Shown here piece after piece: positions 49,876 through 62,289 of a stretch of DNA of 64,000 bases. The first letter of the stretch is position 1. Every line of letters begins with the position of its first letter. The DNA comes from Phoebastria nigripes. Taxonomy: Eukaryota > Chordata > Aves > Procellariiformes > Diomedeidae. The translations under genes were made by a program, and so were the position numbers. The stretch is taken from NCBI GenBank assembly GCA_035582835.1, contig JAYKAV010002931.1, forward strand, positions 609,117 through 673,116, read 5' to 3'. The notes under the pieces were generated by a model. That model did not search any database, was not told the origin of the DNA, and was given only the letters and a program-made list of their open reading frames with translations.

Positions 49876-52800
49876 GAATGGCCTGTTACTTTGCAAGTTA
49901 GTGTTAACAATTTGGCTGTTGGGCAGAGTGCATGCACACAGATAATTCTGGTAAACTCCTAATTCTTCTCCTGTTGGTACAACGGCTCTCCTACCATGGA
50001 AACTCATGTATCAAAGGTGAGACTTCTTTGTTGTATAGAAATAGGTTGTACATCAAGCAAATAATCTCGATTTCCTTTACAGTAGTGGAAAAAAAAGATC
50101 AAGGACATTTTCTGAATGCAATTCATCTCACTAATAAAAAATCAGTGAGATAATTTCTTCTCCAGAAGTTTTAGTTGACTGTAAAGGAGCCTAGATGTCC
50201 AGTTTGGATGCAGACCTAGGTCTGGGAGGTATCCAAAGTCAGCTGAGAGGAGCCCCACTCAGGTTTCCATGATGCACCTTGCATCATGATGCAGCCAGTC
50301 ATGAAGCAATGGGAGTGCCCTGATGCTCAGCGCTAAGCAGCAGCACAGCCTCCTCTGGGGCCATGAGAGCCCCAGGCCTCACTAAGTGGCACATGCTCTC
50401 CTTGCAGTGCTCTCTCCATTAGCCATGTAAAATTGCTCCTTCCTCTTTGCTCCCTTACTTCAGTCTTTTGGTTTTTTAACCGTGCTTGAAATACACATCA
50501 CAATAGCTGCTGCTTTTTCTAGGGCTTACACCTAGAACTATAAAACATTGCTAGCCTGCAAAGAGACAGTATAACTGAGCAGTAAGTGATTTGGTTTTGG
50601 TTTTAATCAGTTTATAAATTCCAAACACTGGGAGATCCTACTTTATATGGCAATGTCAGTTAAGGGAAGGGCATAGTCCCTCCTTGGTGCTTGTACTAAA
50701 AACGCCAGTAGAATCAATGAGTGATAGTGTGCACATCCCACTGACATTACAGGGATCTGATCCACCCAATATGCTTGTGGCAGCTCTCTTAGTGAGACTA
50801 GCTCAATGCCCTCCAGATGGGGAAGCCACAAGTGAGTAGAATTAATTTTTTTTCTAGGTTGTTTTCAAATTAAACAAGTAATAAAGTTGCATGACTCTGT
50901 AGCCTGGCTGTAGCGTGCATCATGTCTTTAAATGCGGTATTAGAATGCCATTGTCATCTCACAGCAGATGGGGCAGGGGTTCCTCCTCACAGTAAAGTTT
51001 CCTAGGGAAGCACGCTAGGGAGAACATTTTGGCAGGAAAGCCCCTGTACAGTAATGTCATCCAAACATAGAGGTATTGCAGGGTGAGATGCAGGGGAAAT
51101 GCTTGTGTCTTACCAGCAGCAATATGGGCATAGAACCTGGGTCAGAAAACACATTGGGCTTTGGATTGTTGCCTTGTCTGACCTCCAAGAGACAGTGCAC
51201 ATGTAGCTGGAGGAGCTAATGGGAAGGAGTAGAAAGGTTACTTTGACAAGCAAAATGACACTTAGGAAGTACTCAGATCCATGAAAATAATCCAGAAAAC
51301 TCACACTCCAGTAGCTGCAAAGCTTGTCTGAGCTTTGAGTAATTGAATACCAACTTATCCATCCTAAAATGTCCATGTCCAGTTGCCAGCATGCACAGAA
51401 TCTCATGGTTCTGGCTATACAGTGGCTATGCAGGCTGTATACTTCTGCGGCAGAGGTTAAAGCTCCTTTCTGACACTTCTCTGCACCAGAGTCTAAGAGA
51501 TGGGCCTCTCTCTTCACAGGCTGCACAAGAGTATCTCATTCTCTGCTCCAGTGAACAAACTTGAAGGCTACCAAAAGACATCAGGTAGTAGCCTTGGTGG
51601 CTGTGTTTTAAAGAGAAGGAGCCTGGCTCAATTTGGCAGCCAAAGACTCTGAATCCTGAGTAATGAAAGTGCCATGCTCCAGCGAGGAACAGCAGCTTAG
51701 ACACAGCTTTGCTCCACACTTGGTGCTGGCGACCTCTCGTAAGGACTTCCTCAGTGTGTGTGTCATTGTGGCTCAGCTTCCTGTGATGCCTCACTCTTTC
51801 CAGATGCTGAGCCTAGGATTTTATTGTGGGCCTCTGATTCACCCTGCTGGGGCAACAGGCTTCGCTTTCAGGAACATGAAAGAATCGCCTTGCCTTGCCT
51901 TTGGTGATTTCTATTCATCCATGCCATGCGAAAAAGCACGGAGCAGATCCGTGTCTCTGATCCCGATGCTTGTGCTTGGGATCCCACACGGCAACGCGCA
52001 CTCCCTCAGTCACTAACATAGGAAGGGATGTTATGGCAACTTTCTTTCCTTCTTTTGTACATTTTTTTTCCTTCAAAAATTGTACAAGCAGTAGAAAGGC
52101 ACAATACATCCCTTTTTGCCTTTGGAATTGTATAACATAAGCTGCACAGCAGATGTGTTCAGGAAACAGTTTGCAACTTTGATTAACCTACAAATTTATG
52201 AACATTGCTACANAATTTTTGTGCCAATAAATAGTTAACATGAAAATGAACTACACAAATGCAGGAGTATGCGTACTTGATTTATAGAACTAGTATACAT
52301 CTCTTTTCCTATATGAAGATGAACACATTCAATTATCAGTGTAATTACAGGGCAATTCTCTCTGTTCCACATCACGCAATTTTATTTTAGATTTGAACAA
52401 TACACATGTATGGTTTGTCTGGTTTTTAATAGCTACCATATTGCTCATCCATTCTGTTATGTAAGTTTAATTAACATTCCCCATCTTCACATGGTTCTCA
52501 ATTTGTTTTTTTAAGTGGCAATTGTATTGGTTTCAACTCAGAGCTGATTTCCAAGTGCTGTTCTTCAAGCAGGTATGAATTGACTCTAAAAGCTTCCCTA
52601 TATAAATGAAGTATCTCTTCTTACATGGAGTGCACTAAGCTGGAATTGTGCATGGCATGTCATTATCATTATGTTACATTGTTCACAGACTTTCACTCCA
52701 TTCCCCGCCTTCAAGAAGCAGGGAAGGGCCTCTCTGTGCTTCCCAGCTGTGCTCTGAAGGTGTTCTCTGTGGGACCTACTTTTGGCTAGATCTGTCAGTG

Positions 52801-53383
52801 GATATCACCCCAAAACACCTGCCCTCAAGTACCATTGAATAATTTTTGCCCAGAACATCTTGCCAGCTCACAAGGAAGATTTCTCTTGCAAATTCATCCT
52901 GCTGTTACTCTTAAAGCTTGCTGCACTACAGTCTGAGCTACTTGCCTTGGTCATGGCTGAAATTGTACTTGCATATAATACTTAATCTTCGCTTTGCAGG
53001 CATTCACCTAGCAGGTGTTAGTGAAGGAAAACCCGCCAAAGGAGATGCTACTCTCACCATCCACTTAGAGGGGAATGGTTCTGGCATTACATGTATATTT
53101 CTGCCCAGTGATTTCTTTTCTGGAGGCAAGATCATGAAAAACGTGACTGTCAAATGCTTTCCAATAAAATCTATATAGCTTATCCTTCTGTGCACAAAAC
53201 CTACTTTGGTTTGTTTCAGTCTGTGTTTATGTCTTTACTTGACCTTGTGCGAGTCATCTGTTATTTCAGCTGGTTTTGTCCTAGGCTTTTTTGCCTGTTT
53301 GCTGATCAATACCAATGATCCAACTGAGTCCAGTTCCAATGCCATGACAGTATAAGCTTGGTAGCGCCATTGTTACCAATTCT
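49876..53383. other. Unique noncoding DNA
   Basis: About 3.5 kb with no recognised gene or repeat. The overlapping frames at 51.1-52.0 kb on both strands have no domain. A single ambiguous base is present at 52,213. Confidence 0.6.
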
Positions 53384-53989
53384 TTAGTTGTGCTGGTTTT
53401 GGCTGGGATAGAGTTAATTTTCTCCACAGTAGCTAGTATGGGGCTATGTTTTGAATTTGTGCCGGAAACAGTGTTGNTAACACAAGGATGTTTTTGTTAC
53501 TGCTGAGCAGTGCTTACACAGAGTCAAGGCCTTTTCTGATTCTCACACCACCCCACCAGCGAGTAGGCTGGGGGTGCCCAAGATGTTGGGAGGGGACACA
53601 GCCGGGACAGCTGACCCCAACTGACCAAAGGGATATTCCATACCATATGGCGTCATGCTCAGCAACATAAAGCTGGGCAAGAAGAAGGAAGAGGGGCACA
53701 TTTGGAGTGATGGCGTTTGTCTTCCCAAGTAACCATTACGTGTGATGGAGCCCTGCTTTCCTGGAGATGGCTGAACACCTGCCTGCCGATGGGAAGGAGT
53801 GAATGAATTCCTTGTTTTGCTTTGCTTGTGTGCACGGCTTTTGCTTTACCTGTTAAACTGTCTTTATCTCAACCCACGAGTTTTCTCACTTTTACTGTTC
53901 GATTCTCTCCTCCATCCGGCTGTGGGGGGGAATGAATGAGAGGCTGTGTGGGGCTTAGTTGCCGGCTGGGGTTAAACCACGAAATTAGC
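53384..53989 (+). mobile_element. Solo ERVL-type LTR with target duplication
   Basis: The LTR occupies 53,389-53,984 and is flanked by TTAGT (53,384-53,388) and TTAGC (53,985-53,989), a 5-bp duplication with one mismatch. It matches the 3' LTR at 39,353-39,952 along its whole length. The last bases read CCACGAAA where related copies have CCACGACA, so the terminal CA has mutated. No internal sequence remains, so it is a solo LTR left by LTR-LTR recombination. One ambiguous base lies at 53,477. Confidence 0.93.
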
Positions 53990-55841
53990 ACTTTCCAGTA
54001 TCTGAGAAGTTCATCTGTTCCTCTGCCAAACTTTCACAGAAACATGGTTCTTCATTCTGATTTCAGTTTTATTGCCAGTGGATGTAATAAGAAACATTAC
54101 ATTTCTCTTAGGTACCTATTACTTTTCCGAACTATTTAAGATTTTATTGCATCTTTCTGTAGTTTAGCTCTAAAGACAGATGTCAAAAAAGCATCCTTTT
54201 CCATGTGTTCTGTATTCAGTGTGGCACCCTGATAGCTGTCCTTCCTTTATTTATTTCACATCATTTTCCATGCTTCCCTGGAAAATTCCATTTTTCACAA
54301 ATTACCCATGTATACAGATTGCACCAGAGAATGAAGTATTGCTCACAGCCATGCCTGAAGTCATTCAGTCAGCCACAGCAAAGAAGTTAAGCAGTGAAAT
54401 TTATTTCACTTCTGGTGCCATGCTAAGAGACGCACTCAAAAATACATTTGCAAGAAATAACAGCAGCTTTATTGAATCTACTAAGTTATGAGCAATTCTG
54501 CATATGCTAGTAGACGTTGCCATTTATAATAATAAATAATTATGCACACACAGAGCATATACCAATGCAGGTAGCTGGAACTCACAAGACTACTGTTTCT
54601 TCCTTGCTTACAAGTGAGAGGTTTCTGGCTGCTTGCTCAGATTATTAAAAAAGATAGAGATCAAACAGAAAAACAGTGCAAACTGGCAAGAAAAATAACT
54701 ATGCCTCCTCTGGCGGCAGTAGATTACTGCAGGAGTTTTCATTTGCTCAAACCAGGGCTATTTTTAAGCAAATACTAATCTTGAGGGTGATAACATTTAC
54801 CCTGCAATGCCAAGTGACTTTGAAGCTAAGTTCACCATCCATCTACACTGCTTACTTGCTGCAGCTTCTGGTCCAGTTTGTGGCCGTTCAACTAGTTTGC
54901 TCAGGGAAAGCCTCATGCATGCACTAAGTATTAAAATATACTCTAGGACACGTTCTCCTGCACTGTGGATGAGCCTCAGAAGTGTCTGCCTGGCCAGTTA
55001 CCTCCATGTGTCCCACCTGCTGTTGTGACATTGCCATGACCGGTGGGAGCAGAAAGCCACTTGCCACATAGGCCACAGTGTTTGGTAGGAGCCTGCACTT
55101 AGACTGTGCTTATGCTGTCCACCAGGACATTGTGAGGACACAGAGTAGATTTGGGAATGCTTCATGCCTTTTCCAGGCTCAGATAAAATCAGGCATAGGC
55201 AACAAGACCCGAAGCTAAATAAGAAGAGAAGCATTACCCTTGCTTTCTGGACCTGCCTCCTCTCCATCTTCACCAACAAAAATCCCCTGGATTTATGTTG
55301 TATTACTATGAATAAAATAATATTCCCTACTGTATACATGATTTTCAAACAAATGTATCATTGTTTCCGAGGGTAGAGAGTATTAGCAGCAAGCCAAGAT
55401 GGAGGTCCCTGGCTCGTCCCCAGAGCTCTGTTGGTTTCACGTGTCCACTCGCACACACACGCACTCCCTAGAGGCCACCCAAACTCAGTCTGGTGGTAAA
55501 CAATAACAGGAGATCCACCTACTCCACAGACGCGATTGCATCTTTCAATGCAAAACACATTAGCAGTGATTCAATCTCCAGACATACAAATCATGCAGTG
55601 ACTTCTACCTATTCAGAAATTTAAGTGTGGTTGAGTCATTGGAAACAGCACAGAGTGCTGTGACTGGCAAAACAGCACAAGACATCTTAAAAGTAATTGT
55701 ATTATTTTCTTAGGGTTTAAATTACGTGAAAAGAACTTCAGCCTGAAAAAGAAAACATTCAAAAACTGCCAAATTTAGAATTATTATGACGGCTTGTTAG
55801 GATCGAGCCATTAACTCCATGACTGACACCTTTTTCCACAG
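53990..55841. other. Unique noncoding DNA
   Basis: No gene recognised. The plus-strand open frame at 54,180-54,491 (103 codons) has no domain and overlaps another. Composition is AT-rich with low CpG. Confidence 0.6.
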
Positions 55842-55921
55842 TCAACCCTGATCCTGAGGAATATTTTGATGAAGGGAGCAGAAGCTCTGACCACAGTGTC
55901 CAAGCTCTACCTCTCAGAAAG
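55842..55921 (+). other. Exon-like segment (80 bp), unrecognised
   Basis: A strong acceptor (CACCTTTTTCCACAG) ends at 55,841 and a good donor (AGAAAG|gtaacc) follows 55,921. Two frames are open. One reads PDPEEYFDEGSRSSDHSVQA, which looks like a polar, acidic coding segment. The other reads as an amphipathic stretch. I recognise neither. It is the most exon-like segment I found, but the pairing may be chance and no partner exon is identified. Confidence 0.25.
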
Positions 55922-55939
55922 GTAACCAAAAAATAAGAA

Positions 55940-56012
55940 TATTATTCATCTATTATTAGAGTGTTACTCTTTTATTGCAGTATTACTCACCTATTATTAG
56001 CCTGTTACTAGA
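55940..56012. repeat. 41-bp imperfect tandem duplication
   Basis: The block starting TATTATTCATCTATTATTAG at 55,940 is repeated from 55,981 as TATTACTCACCTATTATTAG, with about four mismatches in the first 31 bases. It begins 18 bp after the exon-like segment. It is probably an old slippage duplication. Confidence 0.8.
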
Positions 56013-59000
56013 GATGCTGAAGCCAGGTGCCAAGGTTGCTCAGGAGGCAATGGAAAACTGAAATCAGTTTGCTTAATATGTTCTATCATGTCTGTTCAAC
56101 ATGAGCCGACCTGAATTTGTTTTTCACTGAACATTTCTCCTCAAAAATTTCTTCAGGTGTTACAATGACACACTGACATTTTGTGCAGAGAATTTAGCAG
56201 GCCTCTAATGCACAGGAAAACGGAAAGGTTTATGTATTCTGTGCAGCCAGTTGTCACAATTAACAAAATTTCTGATTGACTGGAAATAATTCTCTGATGA
56301 CATCAAAAAATCAGGGCCGCACTGTCAACCCTGGATCNGTATGCAGACAACTAGGATTTGAGGCTTGGTTCAGCATCAGTCCAGAAAAATACCAAAACTG
56401 TGCAAGGAGAGGGGAAGTGATCTGAAGCACTCATGGCTAGGCAGAATAAATTGTCTTCATTAAAGATTTCTCTAAAACTACCACTCACAAAGAAAAGTAT
56501 CAGGTCAAATGGGCTTTGCATGGGCAAAACTCACATTTGCTTCAGCAACTGCCTCTTAATATAAACCATTTCCACACATGGACCTCTCTCAACACATCTG
56601 TGTTTTTAATACCTTGCCATTTGCACTCATGTTCCTTAAGGCAAAACTCTGCTTTTGGTTACACTAGTGGAAATGCAGTAGCTTTTCTCTGTATTAACAT
56701 TAGCACAGTGAAGAGCAAAATTTGACCTAAAACTCTGAAACAGTTTTATATGTATTTTTACTGGTCTGTCAGCAAAGTATAACAAATACCCTGCCAGCAG
56801 TCAGGTAAGTGGTATTTTCAAAATTCCCATGGAAAGAACAAGAATACAAAGCCTGTTCTGAACGGGATTGTTTCCAGCACTGTGACCAATTTCATGGCTG
56901 ATAACACACACATCTACCAGCAGATAAGCAAAGAAAATATGCTTGTGTGATTAACTACATCTCTGATGCCCTGCACGGTGCATGAGTTGCACTTTTCCCT
57001 TCTCTTAACTTTAGAGCTACTTAGCAATGCTGTTCCCATTGGATTCAACAAATTTCTATTAGCTTATTGTGAACAGGTCTTGTATGCAACTAAGCATTTC
57101 AGATCACACGATACCAGAAGTGATGCCTGAAAATCCAGGGGGAGACTACACAAGCATTTCAGACAAAACATAGTTCTCCTATGTTCTTAATCTGGAGTCA
57201 TCCCGAAGTGAAATGGAGCCGGTATAAGCNAAGTTTTGGCCACCCAGCTCACAATAAGCAACTTACCAACACCATAAAGGTCCTGGTGCTTATACATGAC
57301 AACTAAACCGCTGCAGCCATTTCTGACACAATGCAGAAGTAGCACTTAGACTCCCCAGGATCTTCTCAAATTTTCTCTTGAAGAATTTCAAGAACATCAC
57401 ATTAATATTTAATCTTAATTTTAAATGTAAATTTAAATTTAAATAGTAAATTTTACATAAAGGTATATAAAATTTTCTTCTTAAGAAAATTGTCTTCAAT
57501 CTCTTGTTCTGTTCTGTTAATTTGCATAAATCTCCATCAGATGATGTAAAACAAAGCTATCAGTAAAACTATGGAAGTGACAAAAAAAAGAATGTAAACA
57601 GCTTTATGAATCCAATCAAAGAACATCTTGCAGAGAAAGGGAGGAGGTTTATCTGAACATACTATTCTGGTTTAAGCCCTTTTCCAATGACAAAGACTTC
57701 AGCGAATTTCTGATTTCGTATCATCTCCAAATGGGCTTTTTATATGAGGCTGAAATTACTCCTACTGAAAAGGAGCCCAAAGAACAAAAGATCAGAAAAT
57801 CTATGCTACCTCCCACCACTTACATTCCTTTGGTGAAGGAGAGTGGTAAATGATATGAAAAGAGCCGACAAATGTATTTCTTACAAAAAATGTCATTCTC
57901 TGAATATACAAACTGGACTTTATATGGGCAGCTTCCACTGAGGAAAACATATGTTAGTACTAATTTCTGCTGGATGAAACTACGTTTAGGATTTGTTGTC
58001 TTTTTTAACATTGCATTTTGGAAAATATGCAAGCAATGTTTTGATAACTAAGGCTAATAATTCTTAATGTAGCGTCAGAAATGCCAGCCAACTAGTTTCT
58101 TGCTGATAAAACCTGTTTTGGTCATGAAGGTTAATATGTACAATAACAGTAGAAGTGCCTGTTAGTGGTTAAAGTTGCATCCAACAGCTCATTGCCAGTG
58201 TTACAGCTTTACCACTACTCTTGTCTGCTCACTTGTGGCCACTANAATTCTCCAATAATGCTTGCCCAGCACACACTTCCTATCACCAAGTTACTACCAG
58301 TGGCCCACTCTAGGGAAATCACTGCATTTCTGGAACACTTTCCTCACGTAGAGCAGTGAGATCCCTGTTGCTGCTATCTGCTGCAGGAATACAATGCTAA
58401 ACAAGAAGAAAAAATATTAAATAGGCCTATATTGATGATCTGATAGAATATATTTCAATAACCAGCTCATAAGCAACATTCATAACTGTCTGTCATGCAA
58501 GAATTATGACAGATAACTGATTTTATGATTACGCAGGACATGGGAGGGGTTAGGACAAAGTCCTGAGAAGTCCTAGATATTCCTGAATTTAGGCCAAAGT
58601 CAGACTTTCTGACGATGATGTCCAATGCAATATATGCAAAAATAGCTTGCCTTTTTTGAATCATCTTTCAGAACAAATAATAGGACATTGACTATATGAA
58701 ATCACTTAGATCAACACCCACTATGCTATCAGGTGAAACAAAGTGAGTCATAGCAGTTTAGAAAAGTTTTGGGCAGAAAGGGTACGTGCACTGTAACCAG
58801 CTGAAACAAGAGAAGGAGACCAGAGAGGCAAAACAGGGCGTGTGCATGAATGGTCACCGTCTTATTGCTGTGCTTTCAACAGAGATAGCATCTTTCAACC
58901 ATGTACGCCCATCTTCCGCAAGATTTTTAGGCAACTCACTTTTCGTGGGACATGGGTATCCAGGTACCTTTGTTCCAGATAGCCTCCCAGTACAGTTCTG

Positions 59001-59233
59001 GAGTATTGGTTTACTTTTAATACCTAGAGAGGTATTAAAATTGAATCTCTCATTATCAGTTTAGTGCAACCCAGTAACTCTTCATTGCAGTTTCTTCTCA
59101 GCCAGGCACTGCTGCACACTAAATCCATTTAAACGTGAGACTAACAAGACCACACTCCAGAGAAGTATTTGNCTGTTTCAATACACAGTGTGATCAGCAT
59201 CTTTCTGTGCTATCTCAAGAAACATGGCAATAT
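56013..59233. other. Unique noncoding DNA
   Basis: No gene recognised. A short segment at 56,773-56,804 sits between an acceptor-like site and a perfect CAG|gtaagt donor, but at 32 bp it is more likely coincidence. An AT-rich block with TTTAAATTTAAA-type palindromes lies near 57.4 kb. Four ambiguous bases are scattered here (56,338; 57,230; 58,245; 59,172). Confidence 0.6.
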
Positions 59234-59806
59234 GTACTTGTCCTGGTTCGGGCTGGGACAGAGTTAACTTTCTTCCCAGTAGCTGGGGGTGTGTGCTGTG
59301 CTTTGGGTTTGGNATAATAGGAGCGTTGATGGCCCATTGATGTTTTGGGTGGTGCTGGGTGATGCTTGCACCGGGCACTTTTTGGCCTCCCATGCCCTGC
59401 CAGGTGCATGGGAAGCTGGCGGGGGGAGCATAGCCGGGGTGGTTGACCCAGCTGGCCAACGGAGTATTCCAGACCATGTGACACCATGCTCAGTATAAAA
59501 ACTAAGCGTGTGCTGGGGCTCTGGGTCCCGGGACGGGTGCTCACGTTTCGGGCACGCGTCAGTTTGGCNGGTGGTGAGCAATTGCATTGTGCATCGCCTG
59601 CTTTGTATATTCTATCATTGTTGTTATCACTGTTATTATTACTGTTCTACTTTGTTTTATTTCAATTATTAAACTGTTTTTATCTCAACCCGTGAGTTTT
59701 CCTACTCATGCCTTCCCNATTCTCTCCTGCATCCCACTGGAGTGGAGGGGTGAGCAAGTGGCTGCGTGGTGTTTAGGTGCTGCCAGGGTTAAACCACAAC
59801 AATACT
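59234..59806 (+). mobile_element. Solo ERVL-type LTR, second subfamily
   Basis: The LTR spans 59,239-59,801 and is flanked by GTACT (59,234-59,238) and ATACT (59,802-59,806), a 5-bp duplication with one mismatch. It starts TGTCCTGG and ends CCACAACA. TATAAAA lies at 59,494-59,500 and an ATTAAA polyadenylation signal at 59,668-59,673. Its ends and the block after the polyadenylation signal are like those of the LTRs at 39 and 53 kb, but much of the middle differs, so it belongs to a related subfamily. It contains three ambiguous bases. No internal retroviral region is attached. Confidence 0.92.
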
Positions 59807-61570
59807 AAAAGATCAAAACCTGCTCACACTGCACTTGATATATTCAGACACCATACCAGTGGCAAGGTATAAAAATGAAAGATAAGTACAATTTTACCAA
59901 GAAGGTGAGATTTATTGTAAGGTACACTGAGAGAGACTTTTATCTGTAGCAGATTTGCTATCCCTGTTTGCTCTCCCTGTTCTAAACAGTTTTACAAATT
60001 AAAAAAGAGAAGGTGGAAAGACTATTATCCCTACCTTCATGGTGAAGTAAAGTTCACTGTCCATGATTCCTGCAAATATTTCCAGTTAATGTAATCAATG
60101 ATACAGAGACTGAGAGATATATTTGATTCTGGGAATGAAAGAGTAAAACATATAATTATCTGCCTCAGATAACTGTTTCAGCAGATGGGTAGGAGAGCAA
60201 TGCTTCTAATGGGCTTCTTTTTGACTCAAGGGAGGTTGGCAATTGCTTTTGCTGACTGGATGCAGTATTGAGGGCGTCTGGGAGATGAGTCTCTGATAAA
60301 TGGGTTTACGGAGTTTGTCAAACAAGCATATTTGTGAGCAGCACTTTTGTGATCATTCCCAGAAAAGAATCACAAAGATCACTAATTGTTGTGAGCCACC
60401 TCTCACGTTCTGCCAAAGACATACAGGTGTATGAAATCTTCCTTTAATTCTCAAATAAATGCTGTACACCATCTCCTGTGTATAGAAGTTTAGCTGTCAC
60501 CTTCTCCCTCTCTATTCTCTGTACTCTTTCCCCTCCTCTGTTTGTTCCAGTTATACTACCATTTTTTAGAGGATCCCTTGTCATTTCAGAGATGCATTTT
60601 GAAAGTTCCTTACATCTTCTGTATCTTACATCTTACTTTTTAGTACTTGTCTTAAAGGTTTCACAGGGTCCAAGCAACATTTAAAGCCAACTGGCACTCA
60701 GAAGTTTCACTTTACAGGTTGTAGTGAGACTTTGAATTTTGTTTCCACAGCATTAGAAAAAATAGATATTTTGAATTCCCTGAGAATCAGAAATGTAAAA
60801 ATACTTAAACTAAAATTGCTCCTAAAAATGCATTTGCTATTTAATTTCAAAATAATTAGTTGATTCAGAATTATTTTGTGACTGTCCTATCACTTGCTTT
60901 ATTTTCCTTTACTTCATGCTTGTCATATTTTTACAGAATAATAATCAAAACATTATTTTAAATTTTGTTTTTACATATACTAAGGGCAGCTGCTACATAA
61001 TACTGACTGAACCATCTTATCTTATCTTTAGATCAAAGTGTCTCCAGTTCATGCAGTAATGGTAAATTTTGACACTGATATTTTGATATATAGAGCAAGA
61101 AGATAAGCATCCGGTGCACTAACAGGAGAAACAGCTGGTTTCAATATCTTTGAATACTTTTCTCTAGGACACCAAAAACTAACACAGCAACATCTGCAAA
61201 CTGAGCATGCCTGTAATATTCTGCTTTCTAGGTTCTAATCTACAGCACATCATTACTGCAGCTGATCATAAACGACCTCATGTTCAACAATTGTTTCAGA
61301 AGACATGCTCCAACTGCATTTAAAATGCTGACATCTGCTAAAGTAAATCCAATAGGATTGAGATAAAAGGGCAAAATTCATCATATGAATTATTTTTTGA
61401 GATTATTCATGCAGTTAGCTATATATCAGGGTTCCTTTGTCACGCTTCTACAGAAACATTTGTTGGAAACTGAAGTCAAAGACTGAAAAATTTTAATAGA
61501 AGTAATGCAATTGTGTGAATCACTTCCTATTGTCTACCAGGAGAAATTTTGCTTTCCTGGTCCTGTAGGT

Positions 61571-61622
61571 CTGGTTTTGCAGTCTTGAAACTGGCACTGG
61601 TTTTGCGGTCTTGAAGCTGTTG
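61571..61622. repeat. 26-bp tandem duplication, two copies
   Basis: CTGGTTTTGCAGTCTTGAA and CTGGTTTTGCGGTCTTGAA start 26 bp apart and agree over most of their length. It is a local duplication with no visible function. Confidence 0.85.
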
Positions 61623-62108
61623 TTAACCATGCACTTGGGCATTTCTTTCTGGACCATGGACTATTAGAAACAGAGAAAGTATTCTGTCATCTTCAGGTAA
61701 ATGAAACACGACACACATAAATGACCAATATGCATCTTAGTTAAAATTCAAGCATACAAGTTTTTTTTTTTAACTATGGCCTTGTTCTTGAGCTATATTT
61801 TTAGTGTTTCAAGTGAAAGTGTCTCAAATGTACAATGCATTGAAAAGATTTGCCCAAACTCAACTGAGGAAAAGCATGTCATGTGTTATGGCTTCAGTTA
61901 GGAGGCTGCAAAGGGAAAATAAAGTATTTTTTCCCCTAGCACATTCTACAGCATATGTATTCTATTTGGGAGGGTTGTCTTTTCCACTTGTATCCAAGAC
62001 TGGTCACAGGTGGAGGCTGGAGTAAAGTCTAGGCTGGTGCTCTCAAGTAGCACAGAGAATGCTTTTCCTTTTTGCTGCTTGCCATTGGATTTTATGACGC
62101 CATTTCAG

Positions 62109-62289
62109 ATCCAGGTTACTATCAGGTTGATTTGTCAGACATATTAAGACTCTATCCCTTGCTTTTCTGCAAGGAGTACAGATTGCCATGTCTACATAAG
62201 AAAGTCAAAGCCTCACAAGCCTGTGCTCCAAACTTTAGGCCAGGGGTGAGCACCATCTCATACGACAAGCTGTATGCCAGGACCTTCAG
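62109..62289 (+). other. Weak exon-like segment (181 bp), unrecognised
   Basis: An acceptor-like CCATTTCAG precedes 62,109 and a donor-like TTCAG|gtactg follows 62,289. The frame open across it reads through DPGYYQVDLSDILRLYP and RPGVSTISYDKLYARTF, which looks protein-like but matches no family I know. The acceptor's pyrimidine tract is poor. The open run is within chance for the window. Confidence 0.13.

Noticed and set aside
56773..56804. 32-bp micro-exon between an acceptor-like site and a perfect gtaagt donor
   Set aside because: Too short to test by reading frame, and such site pairs are common by chance. It would need junction reads.
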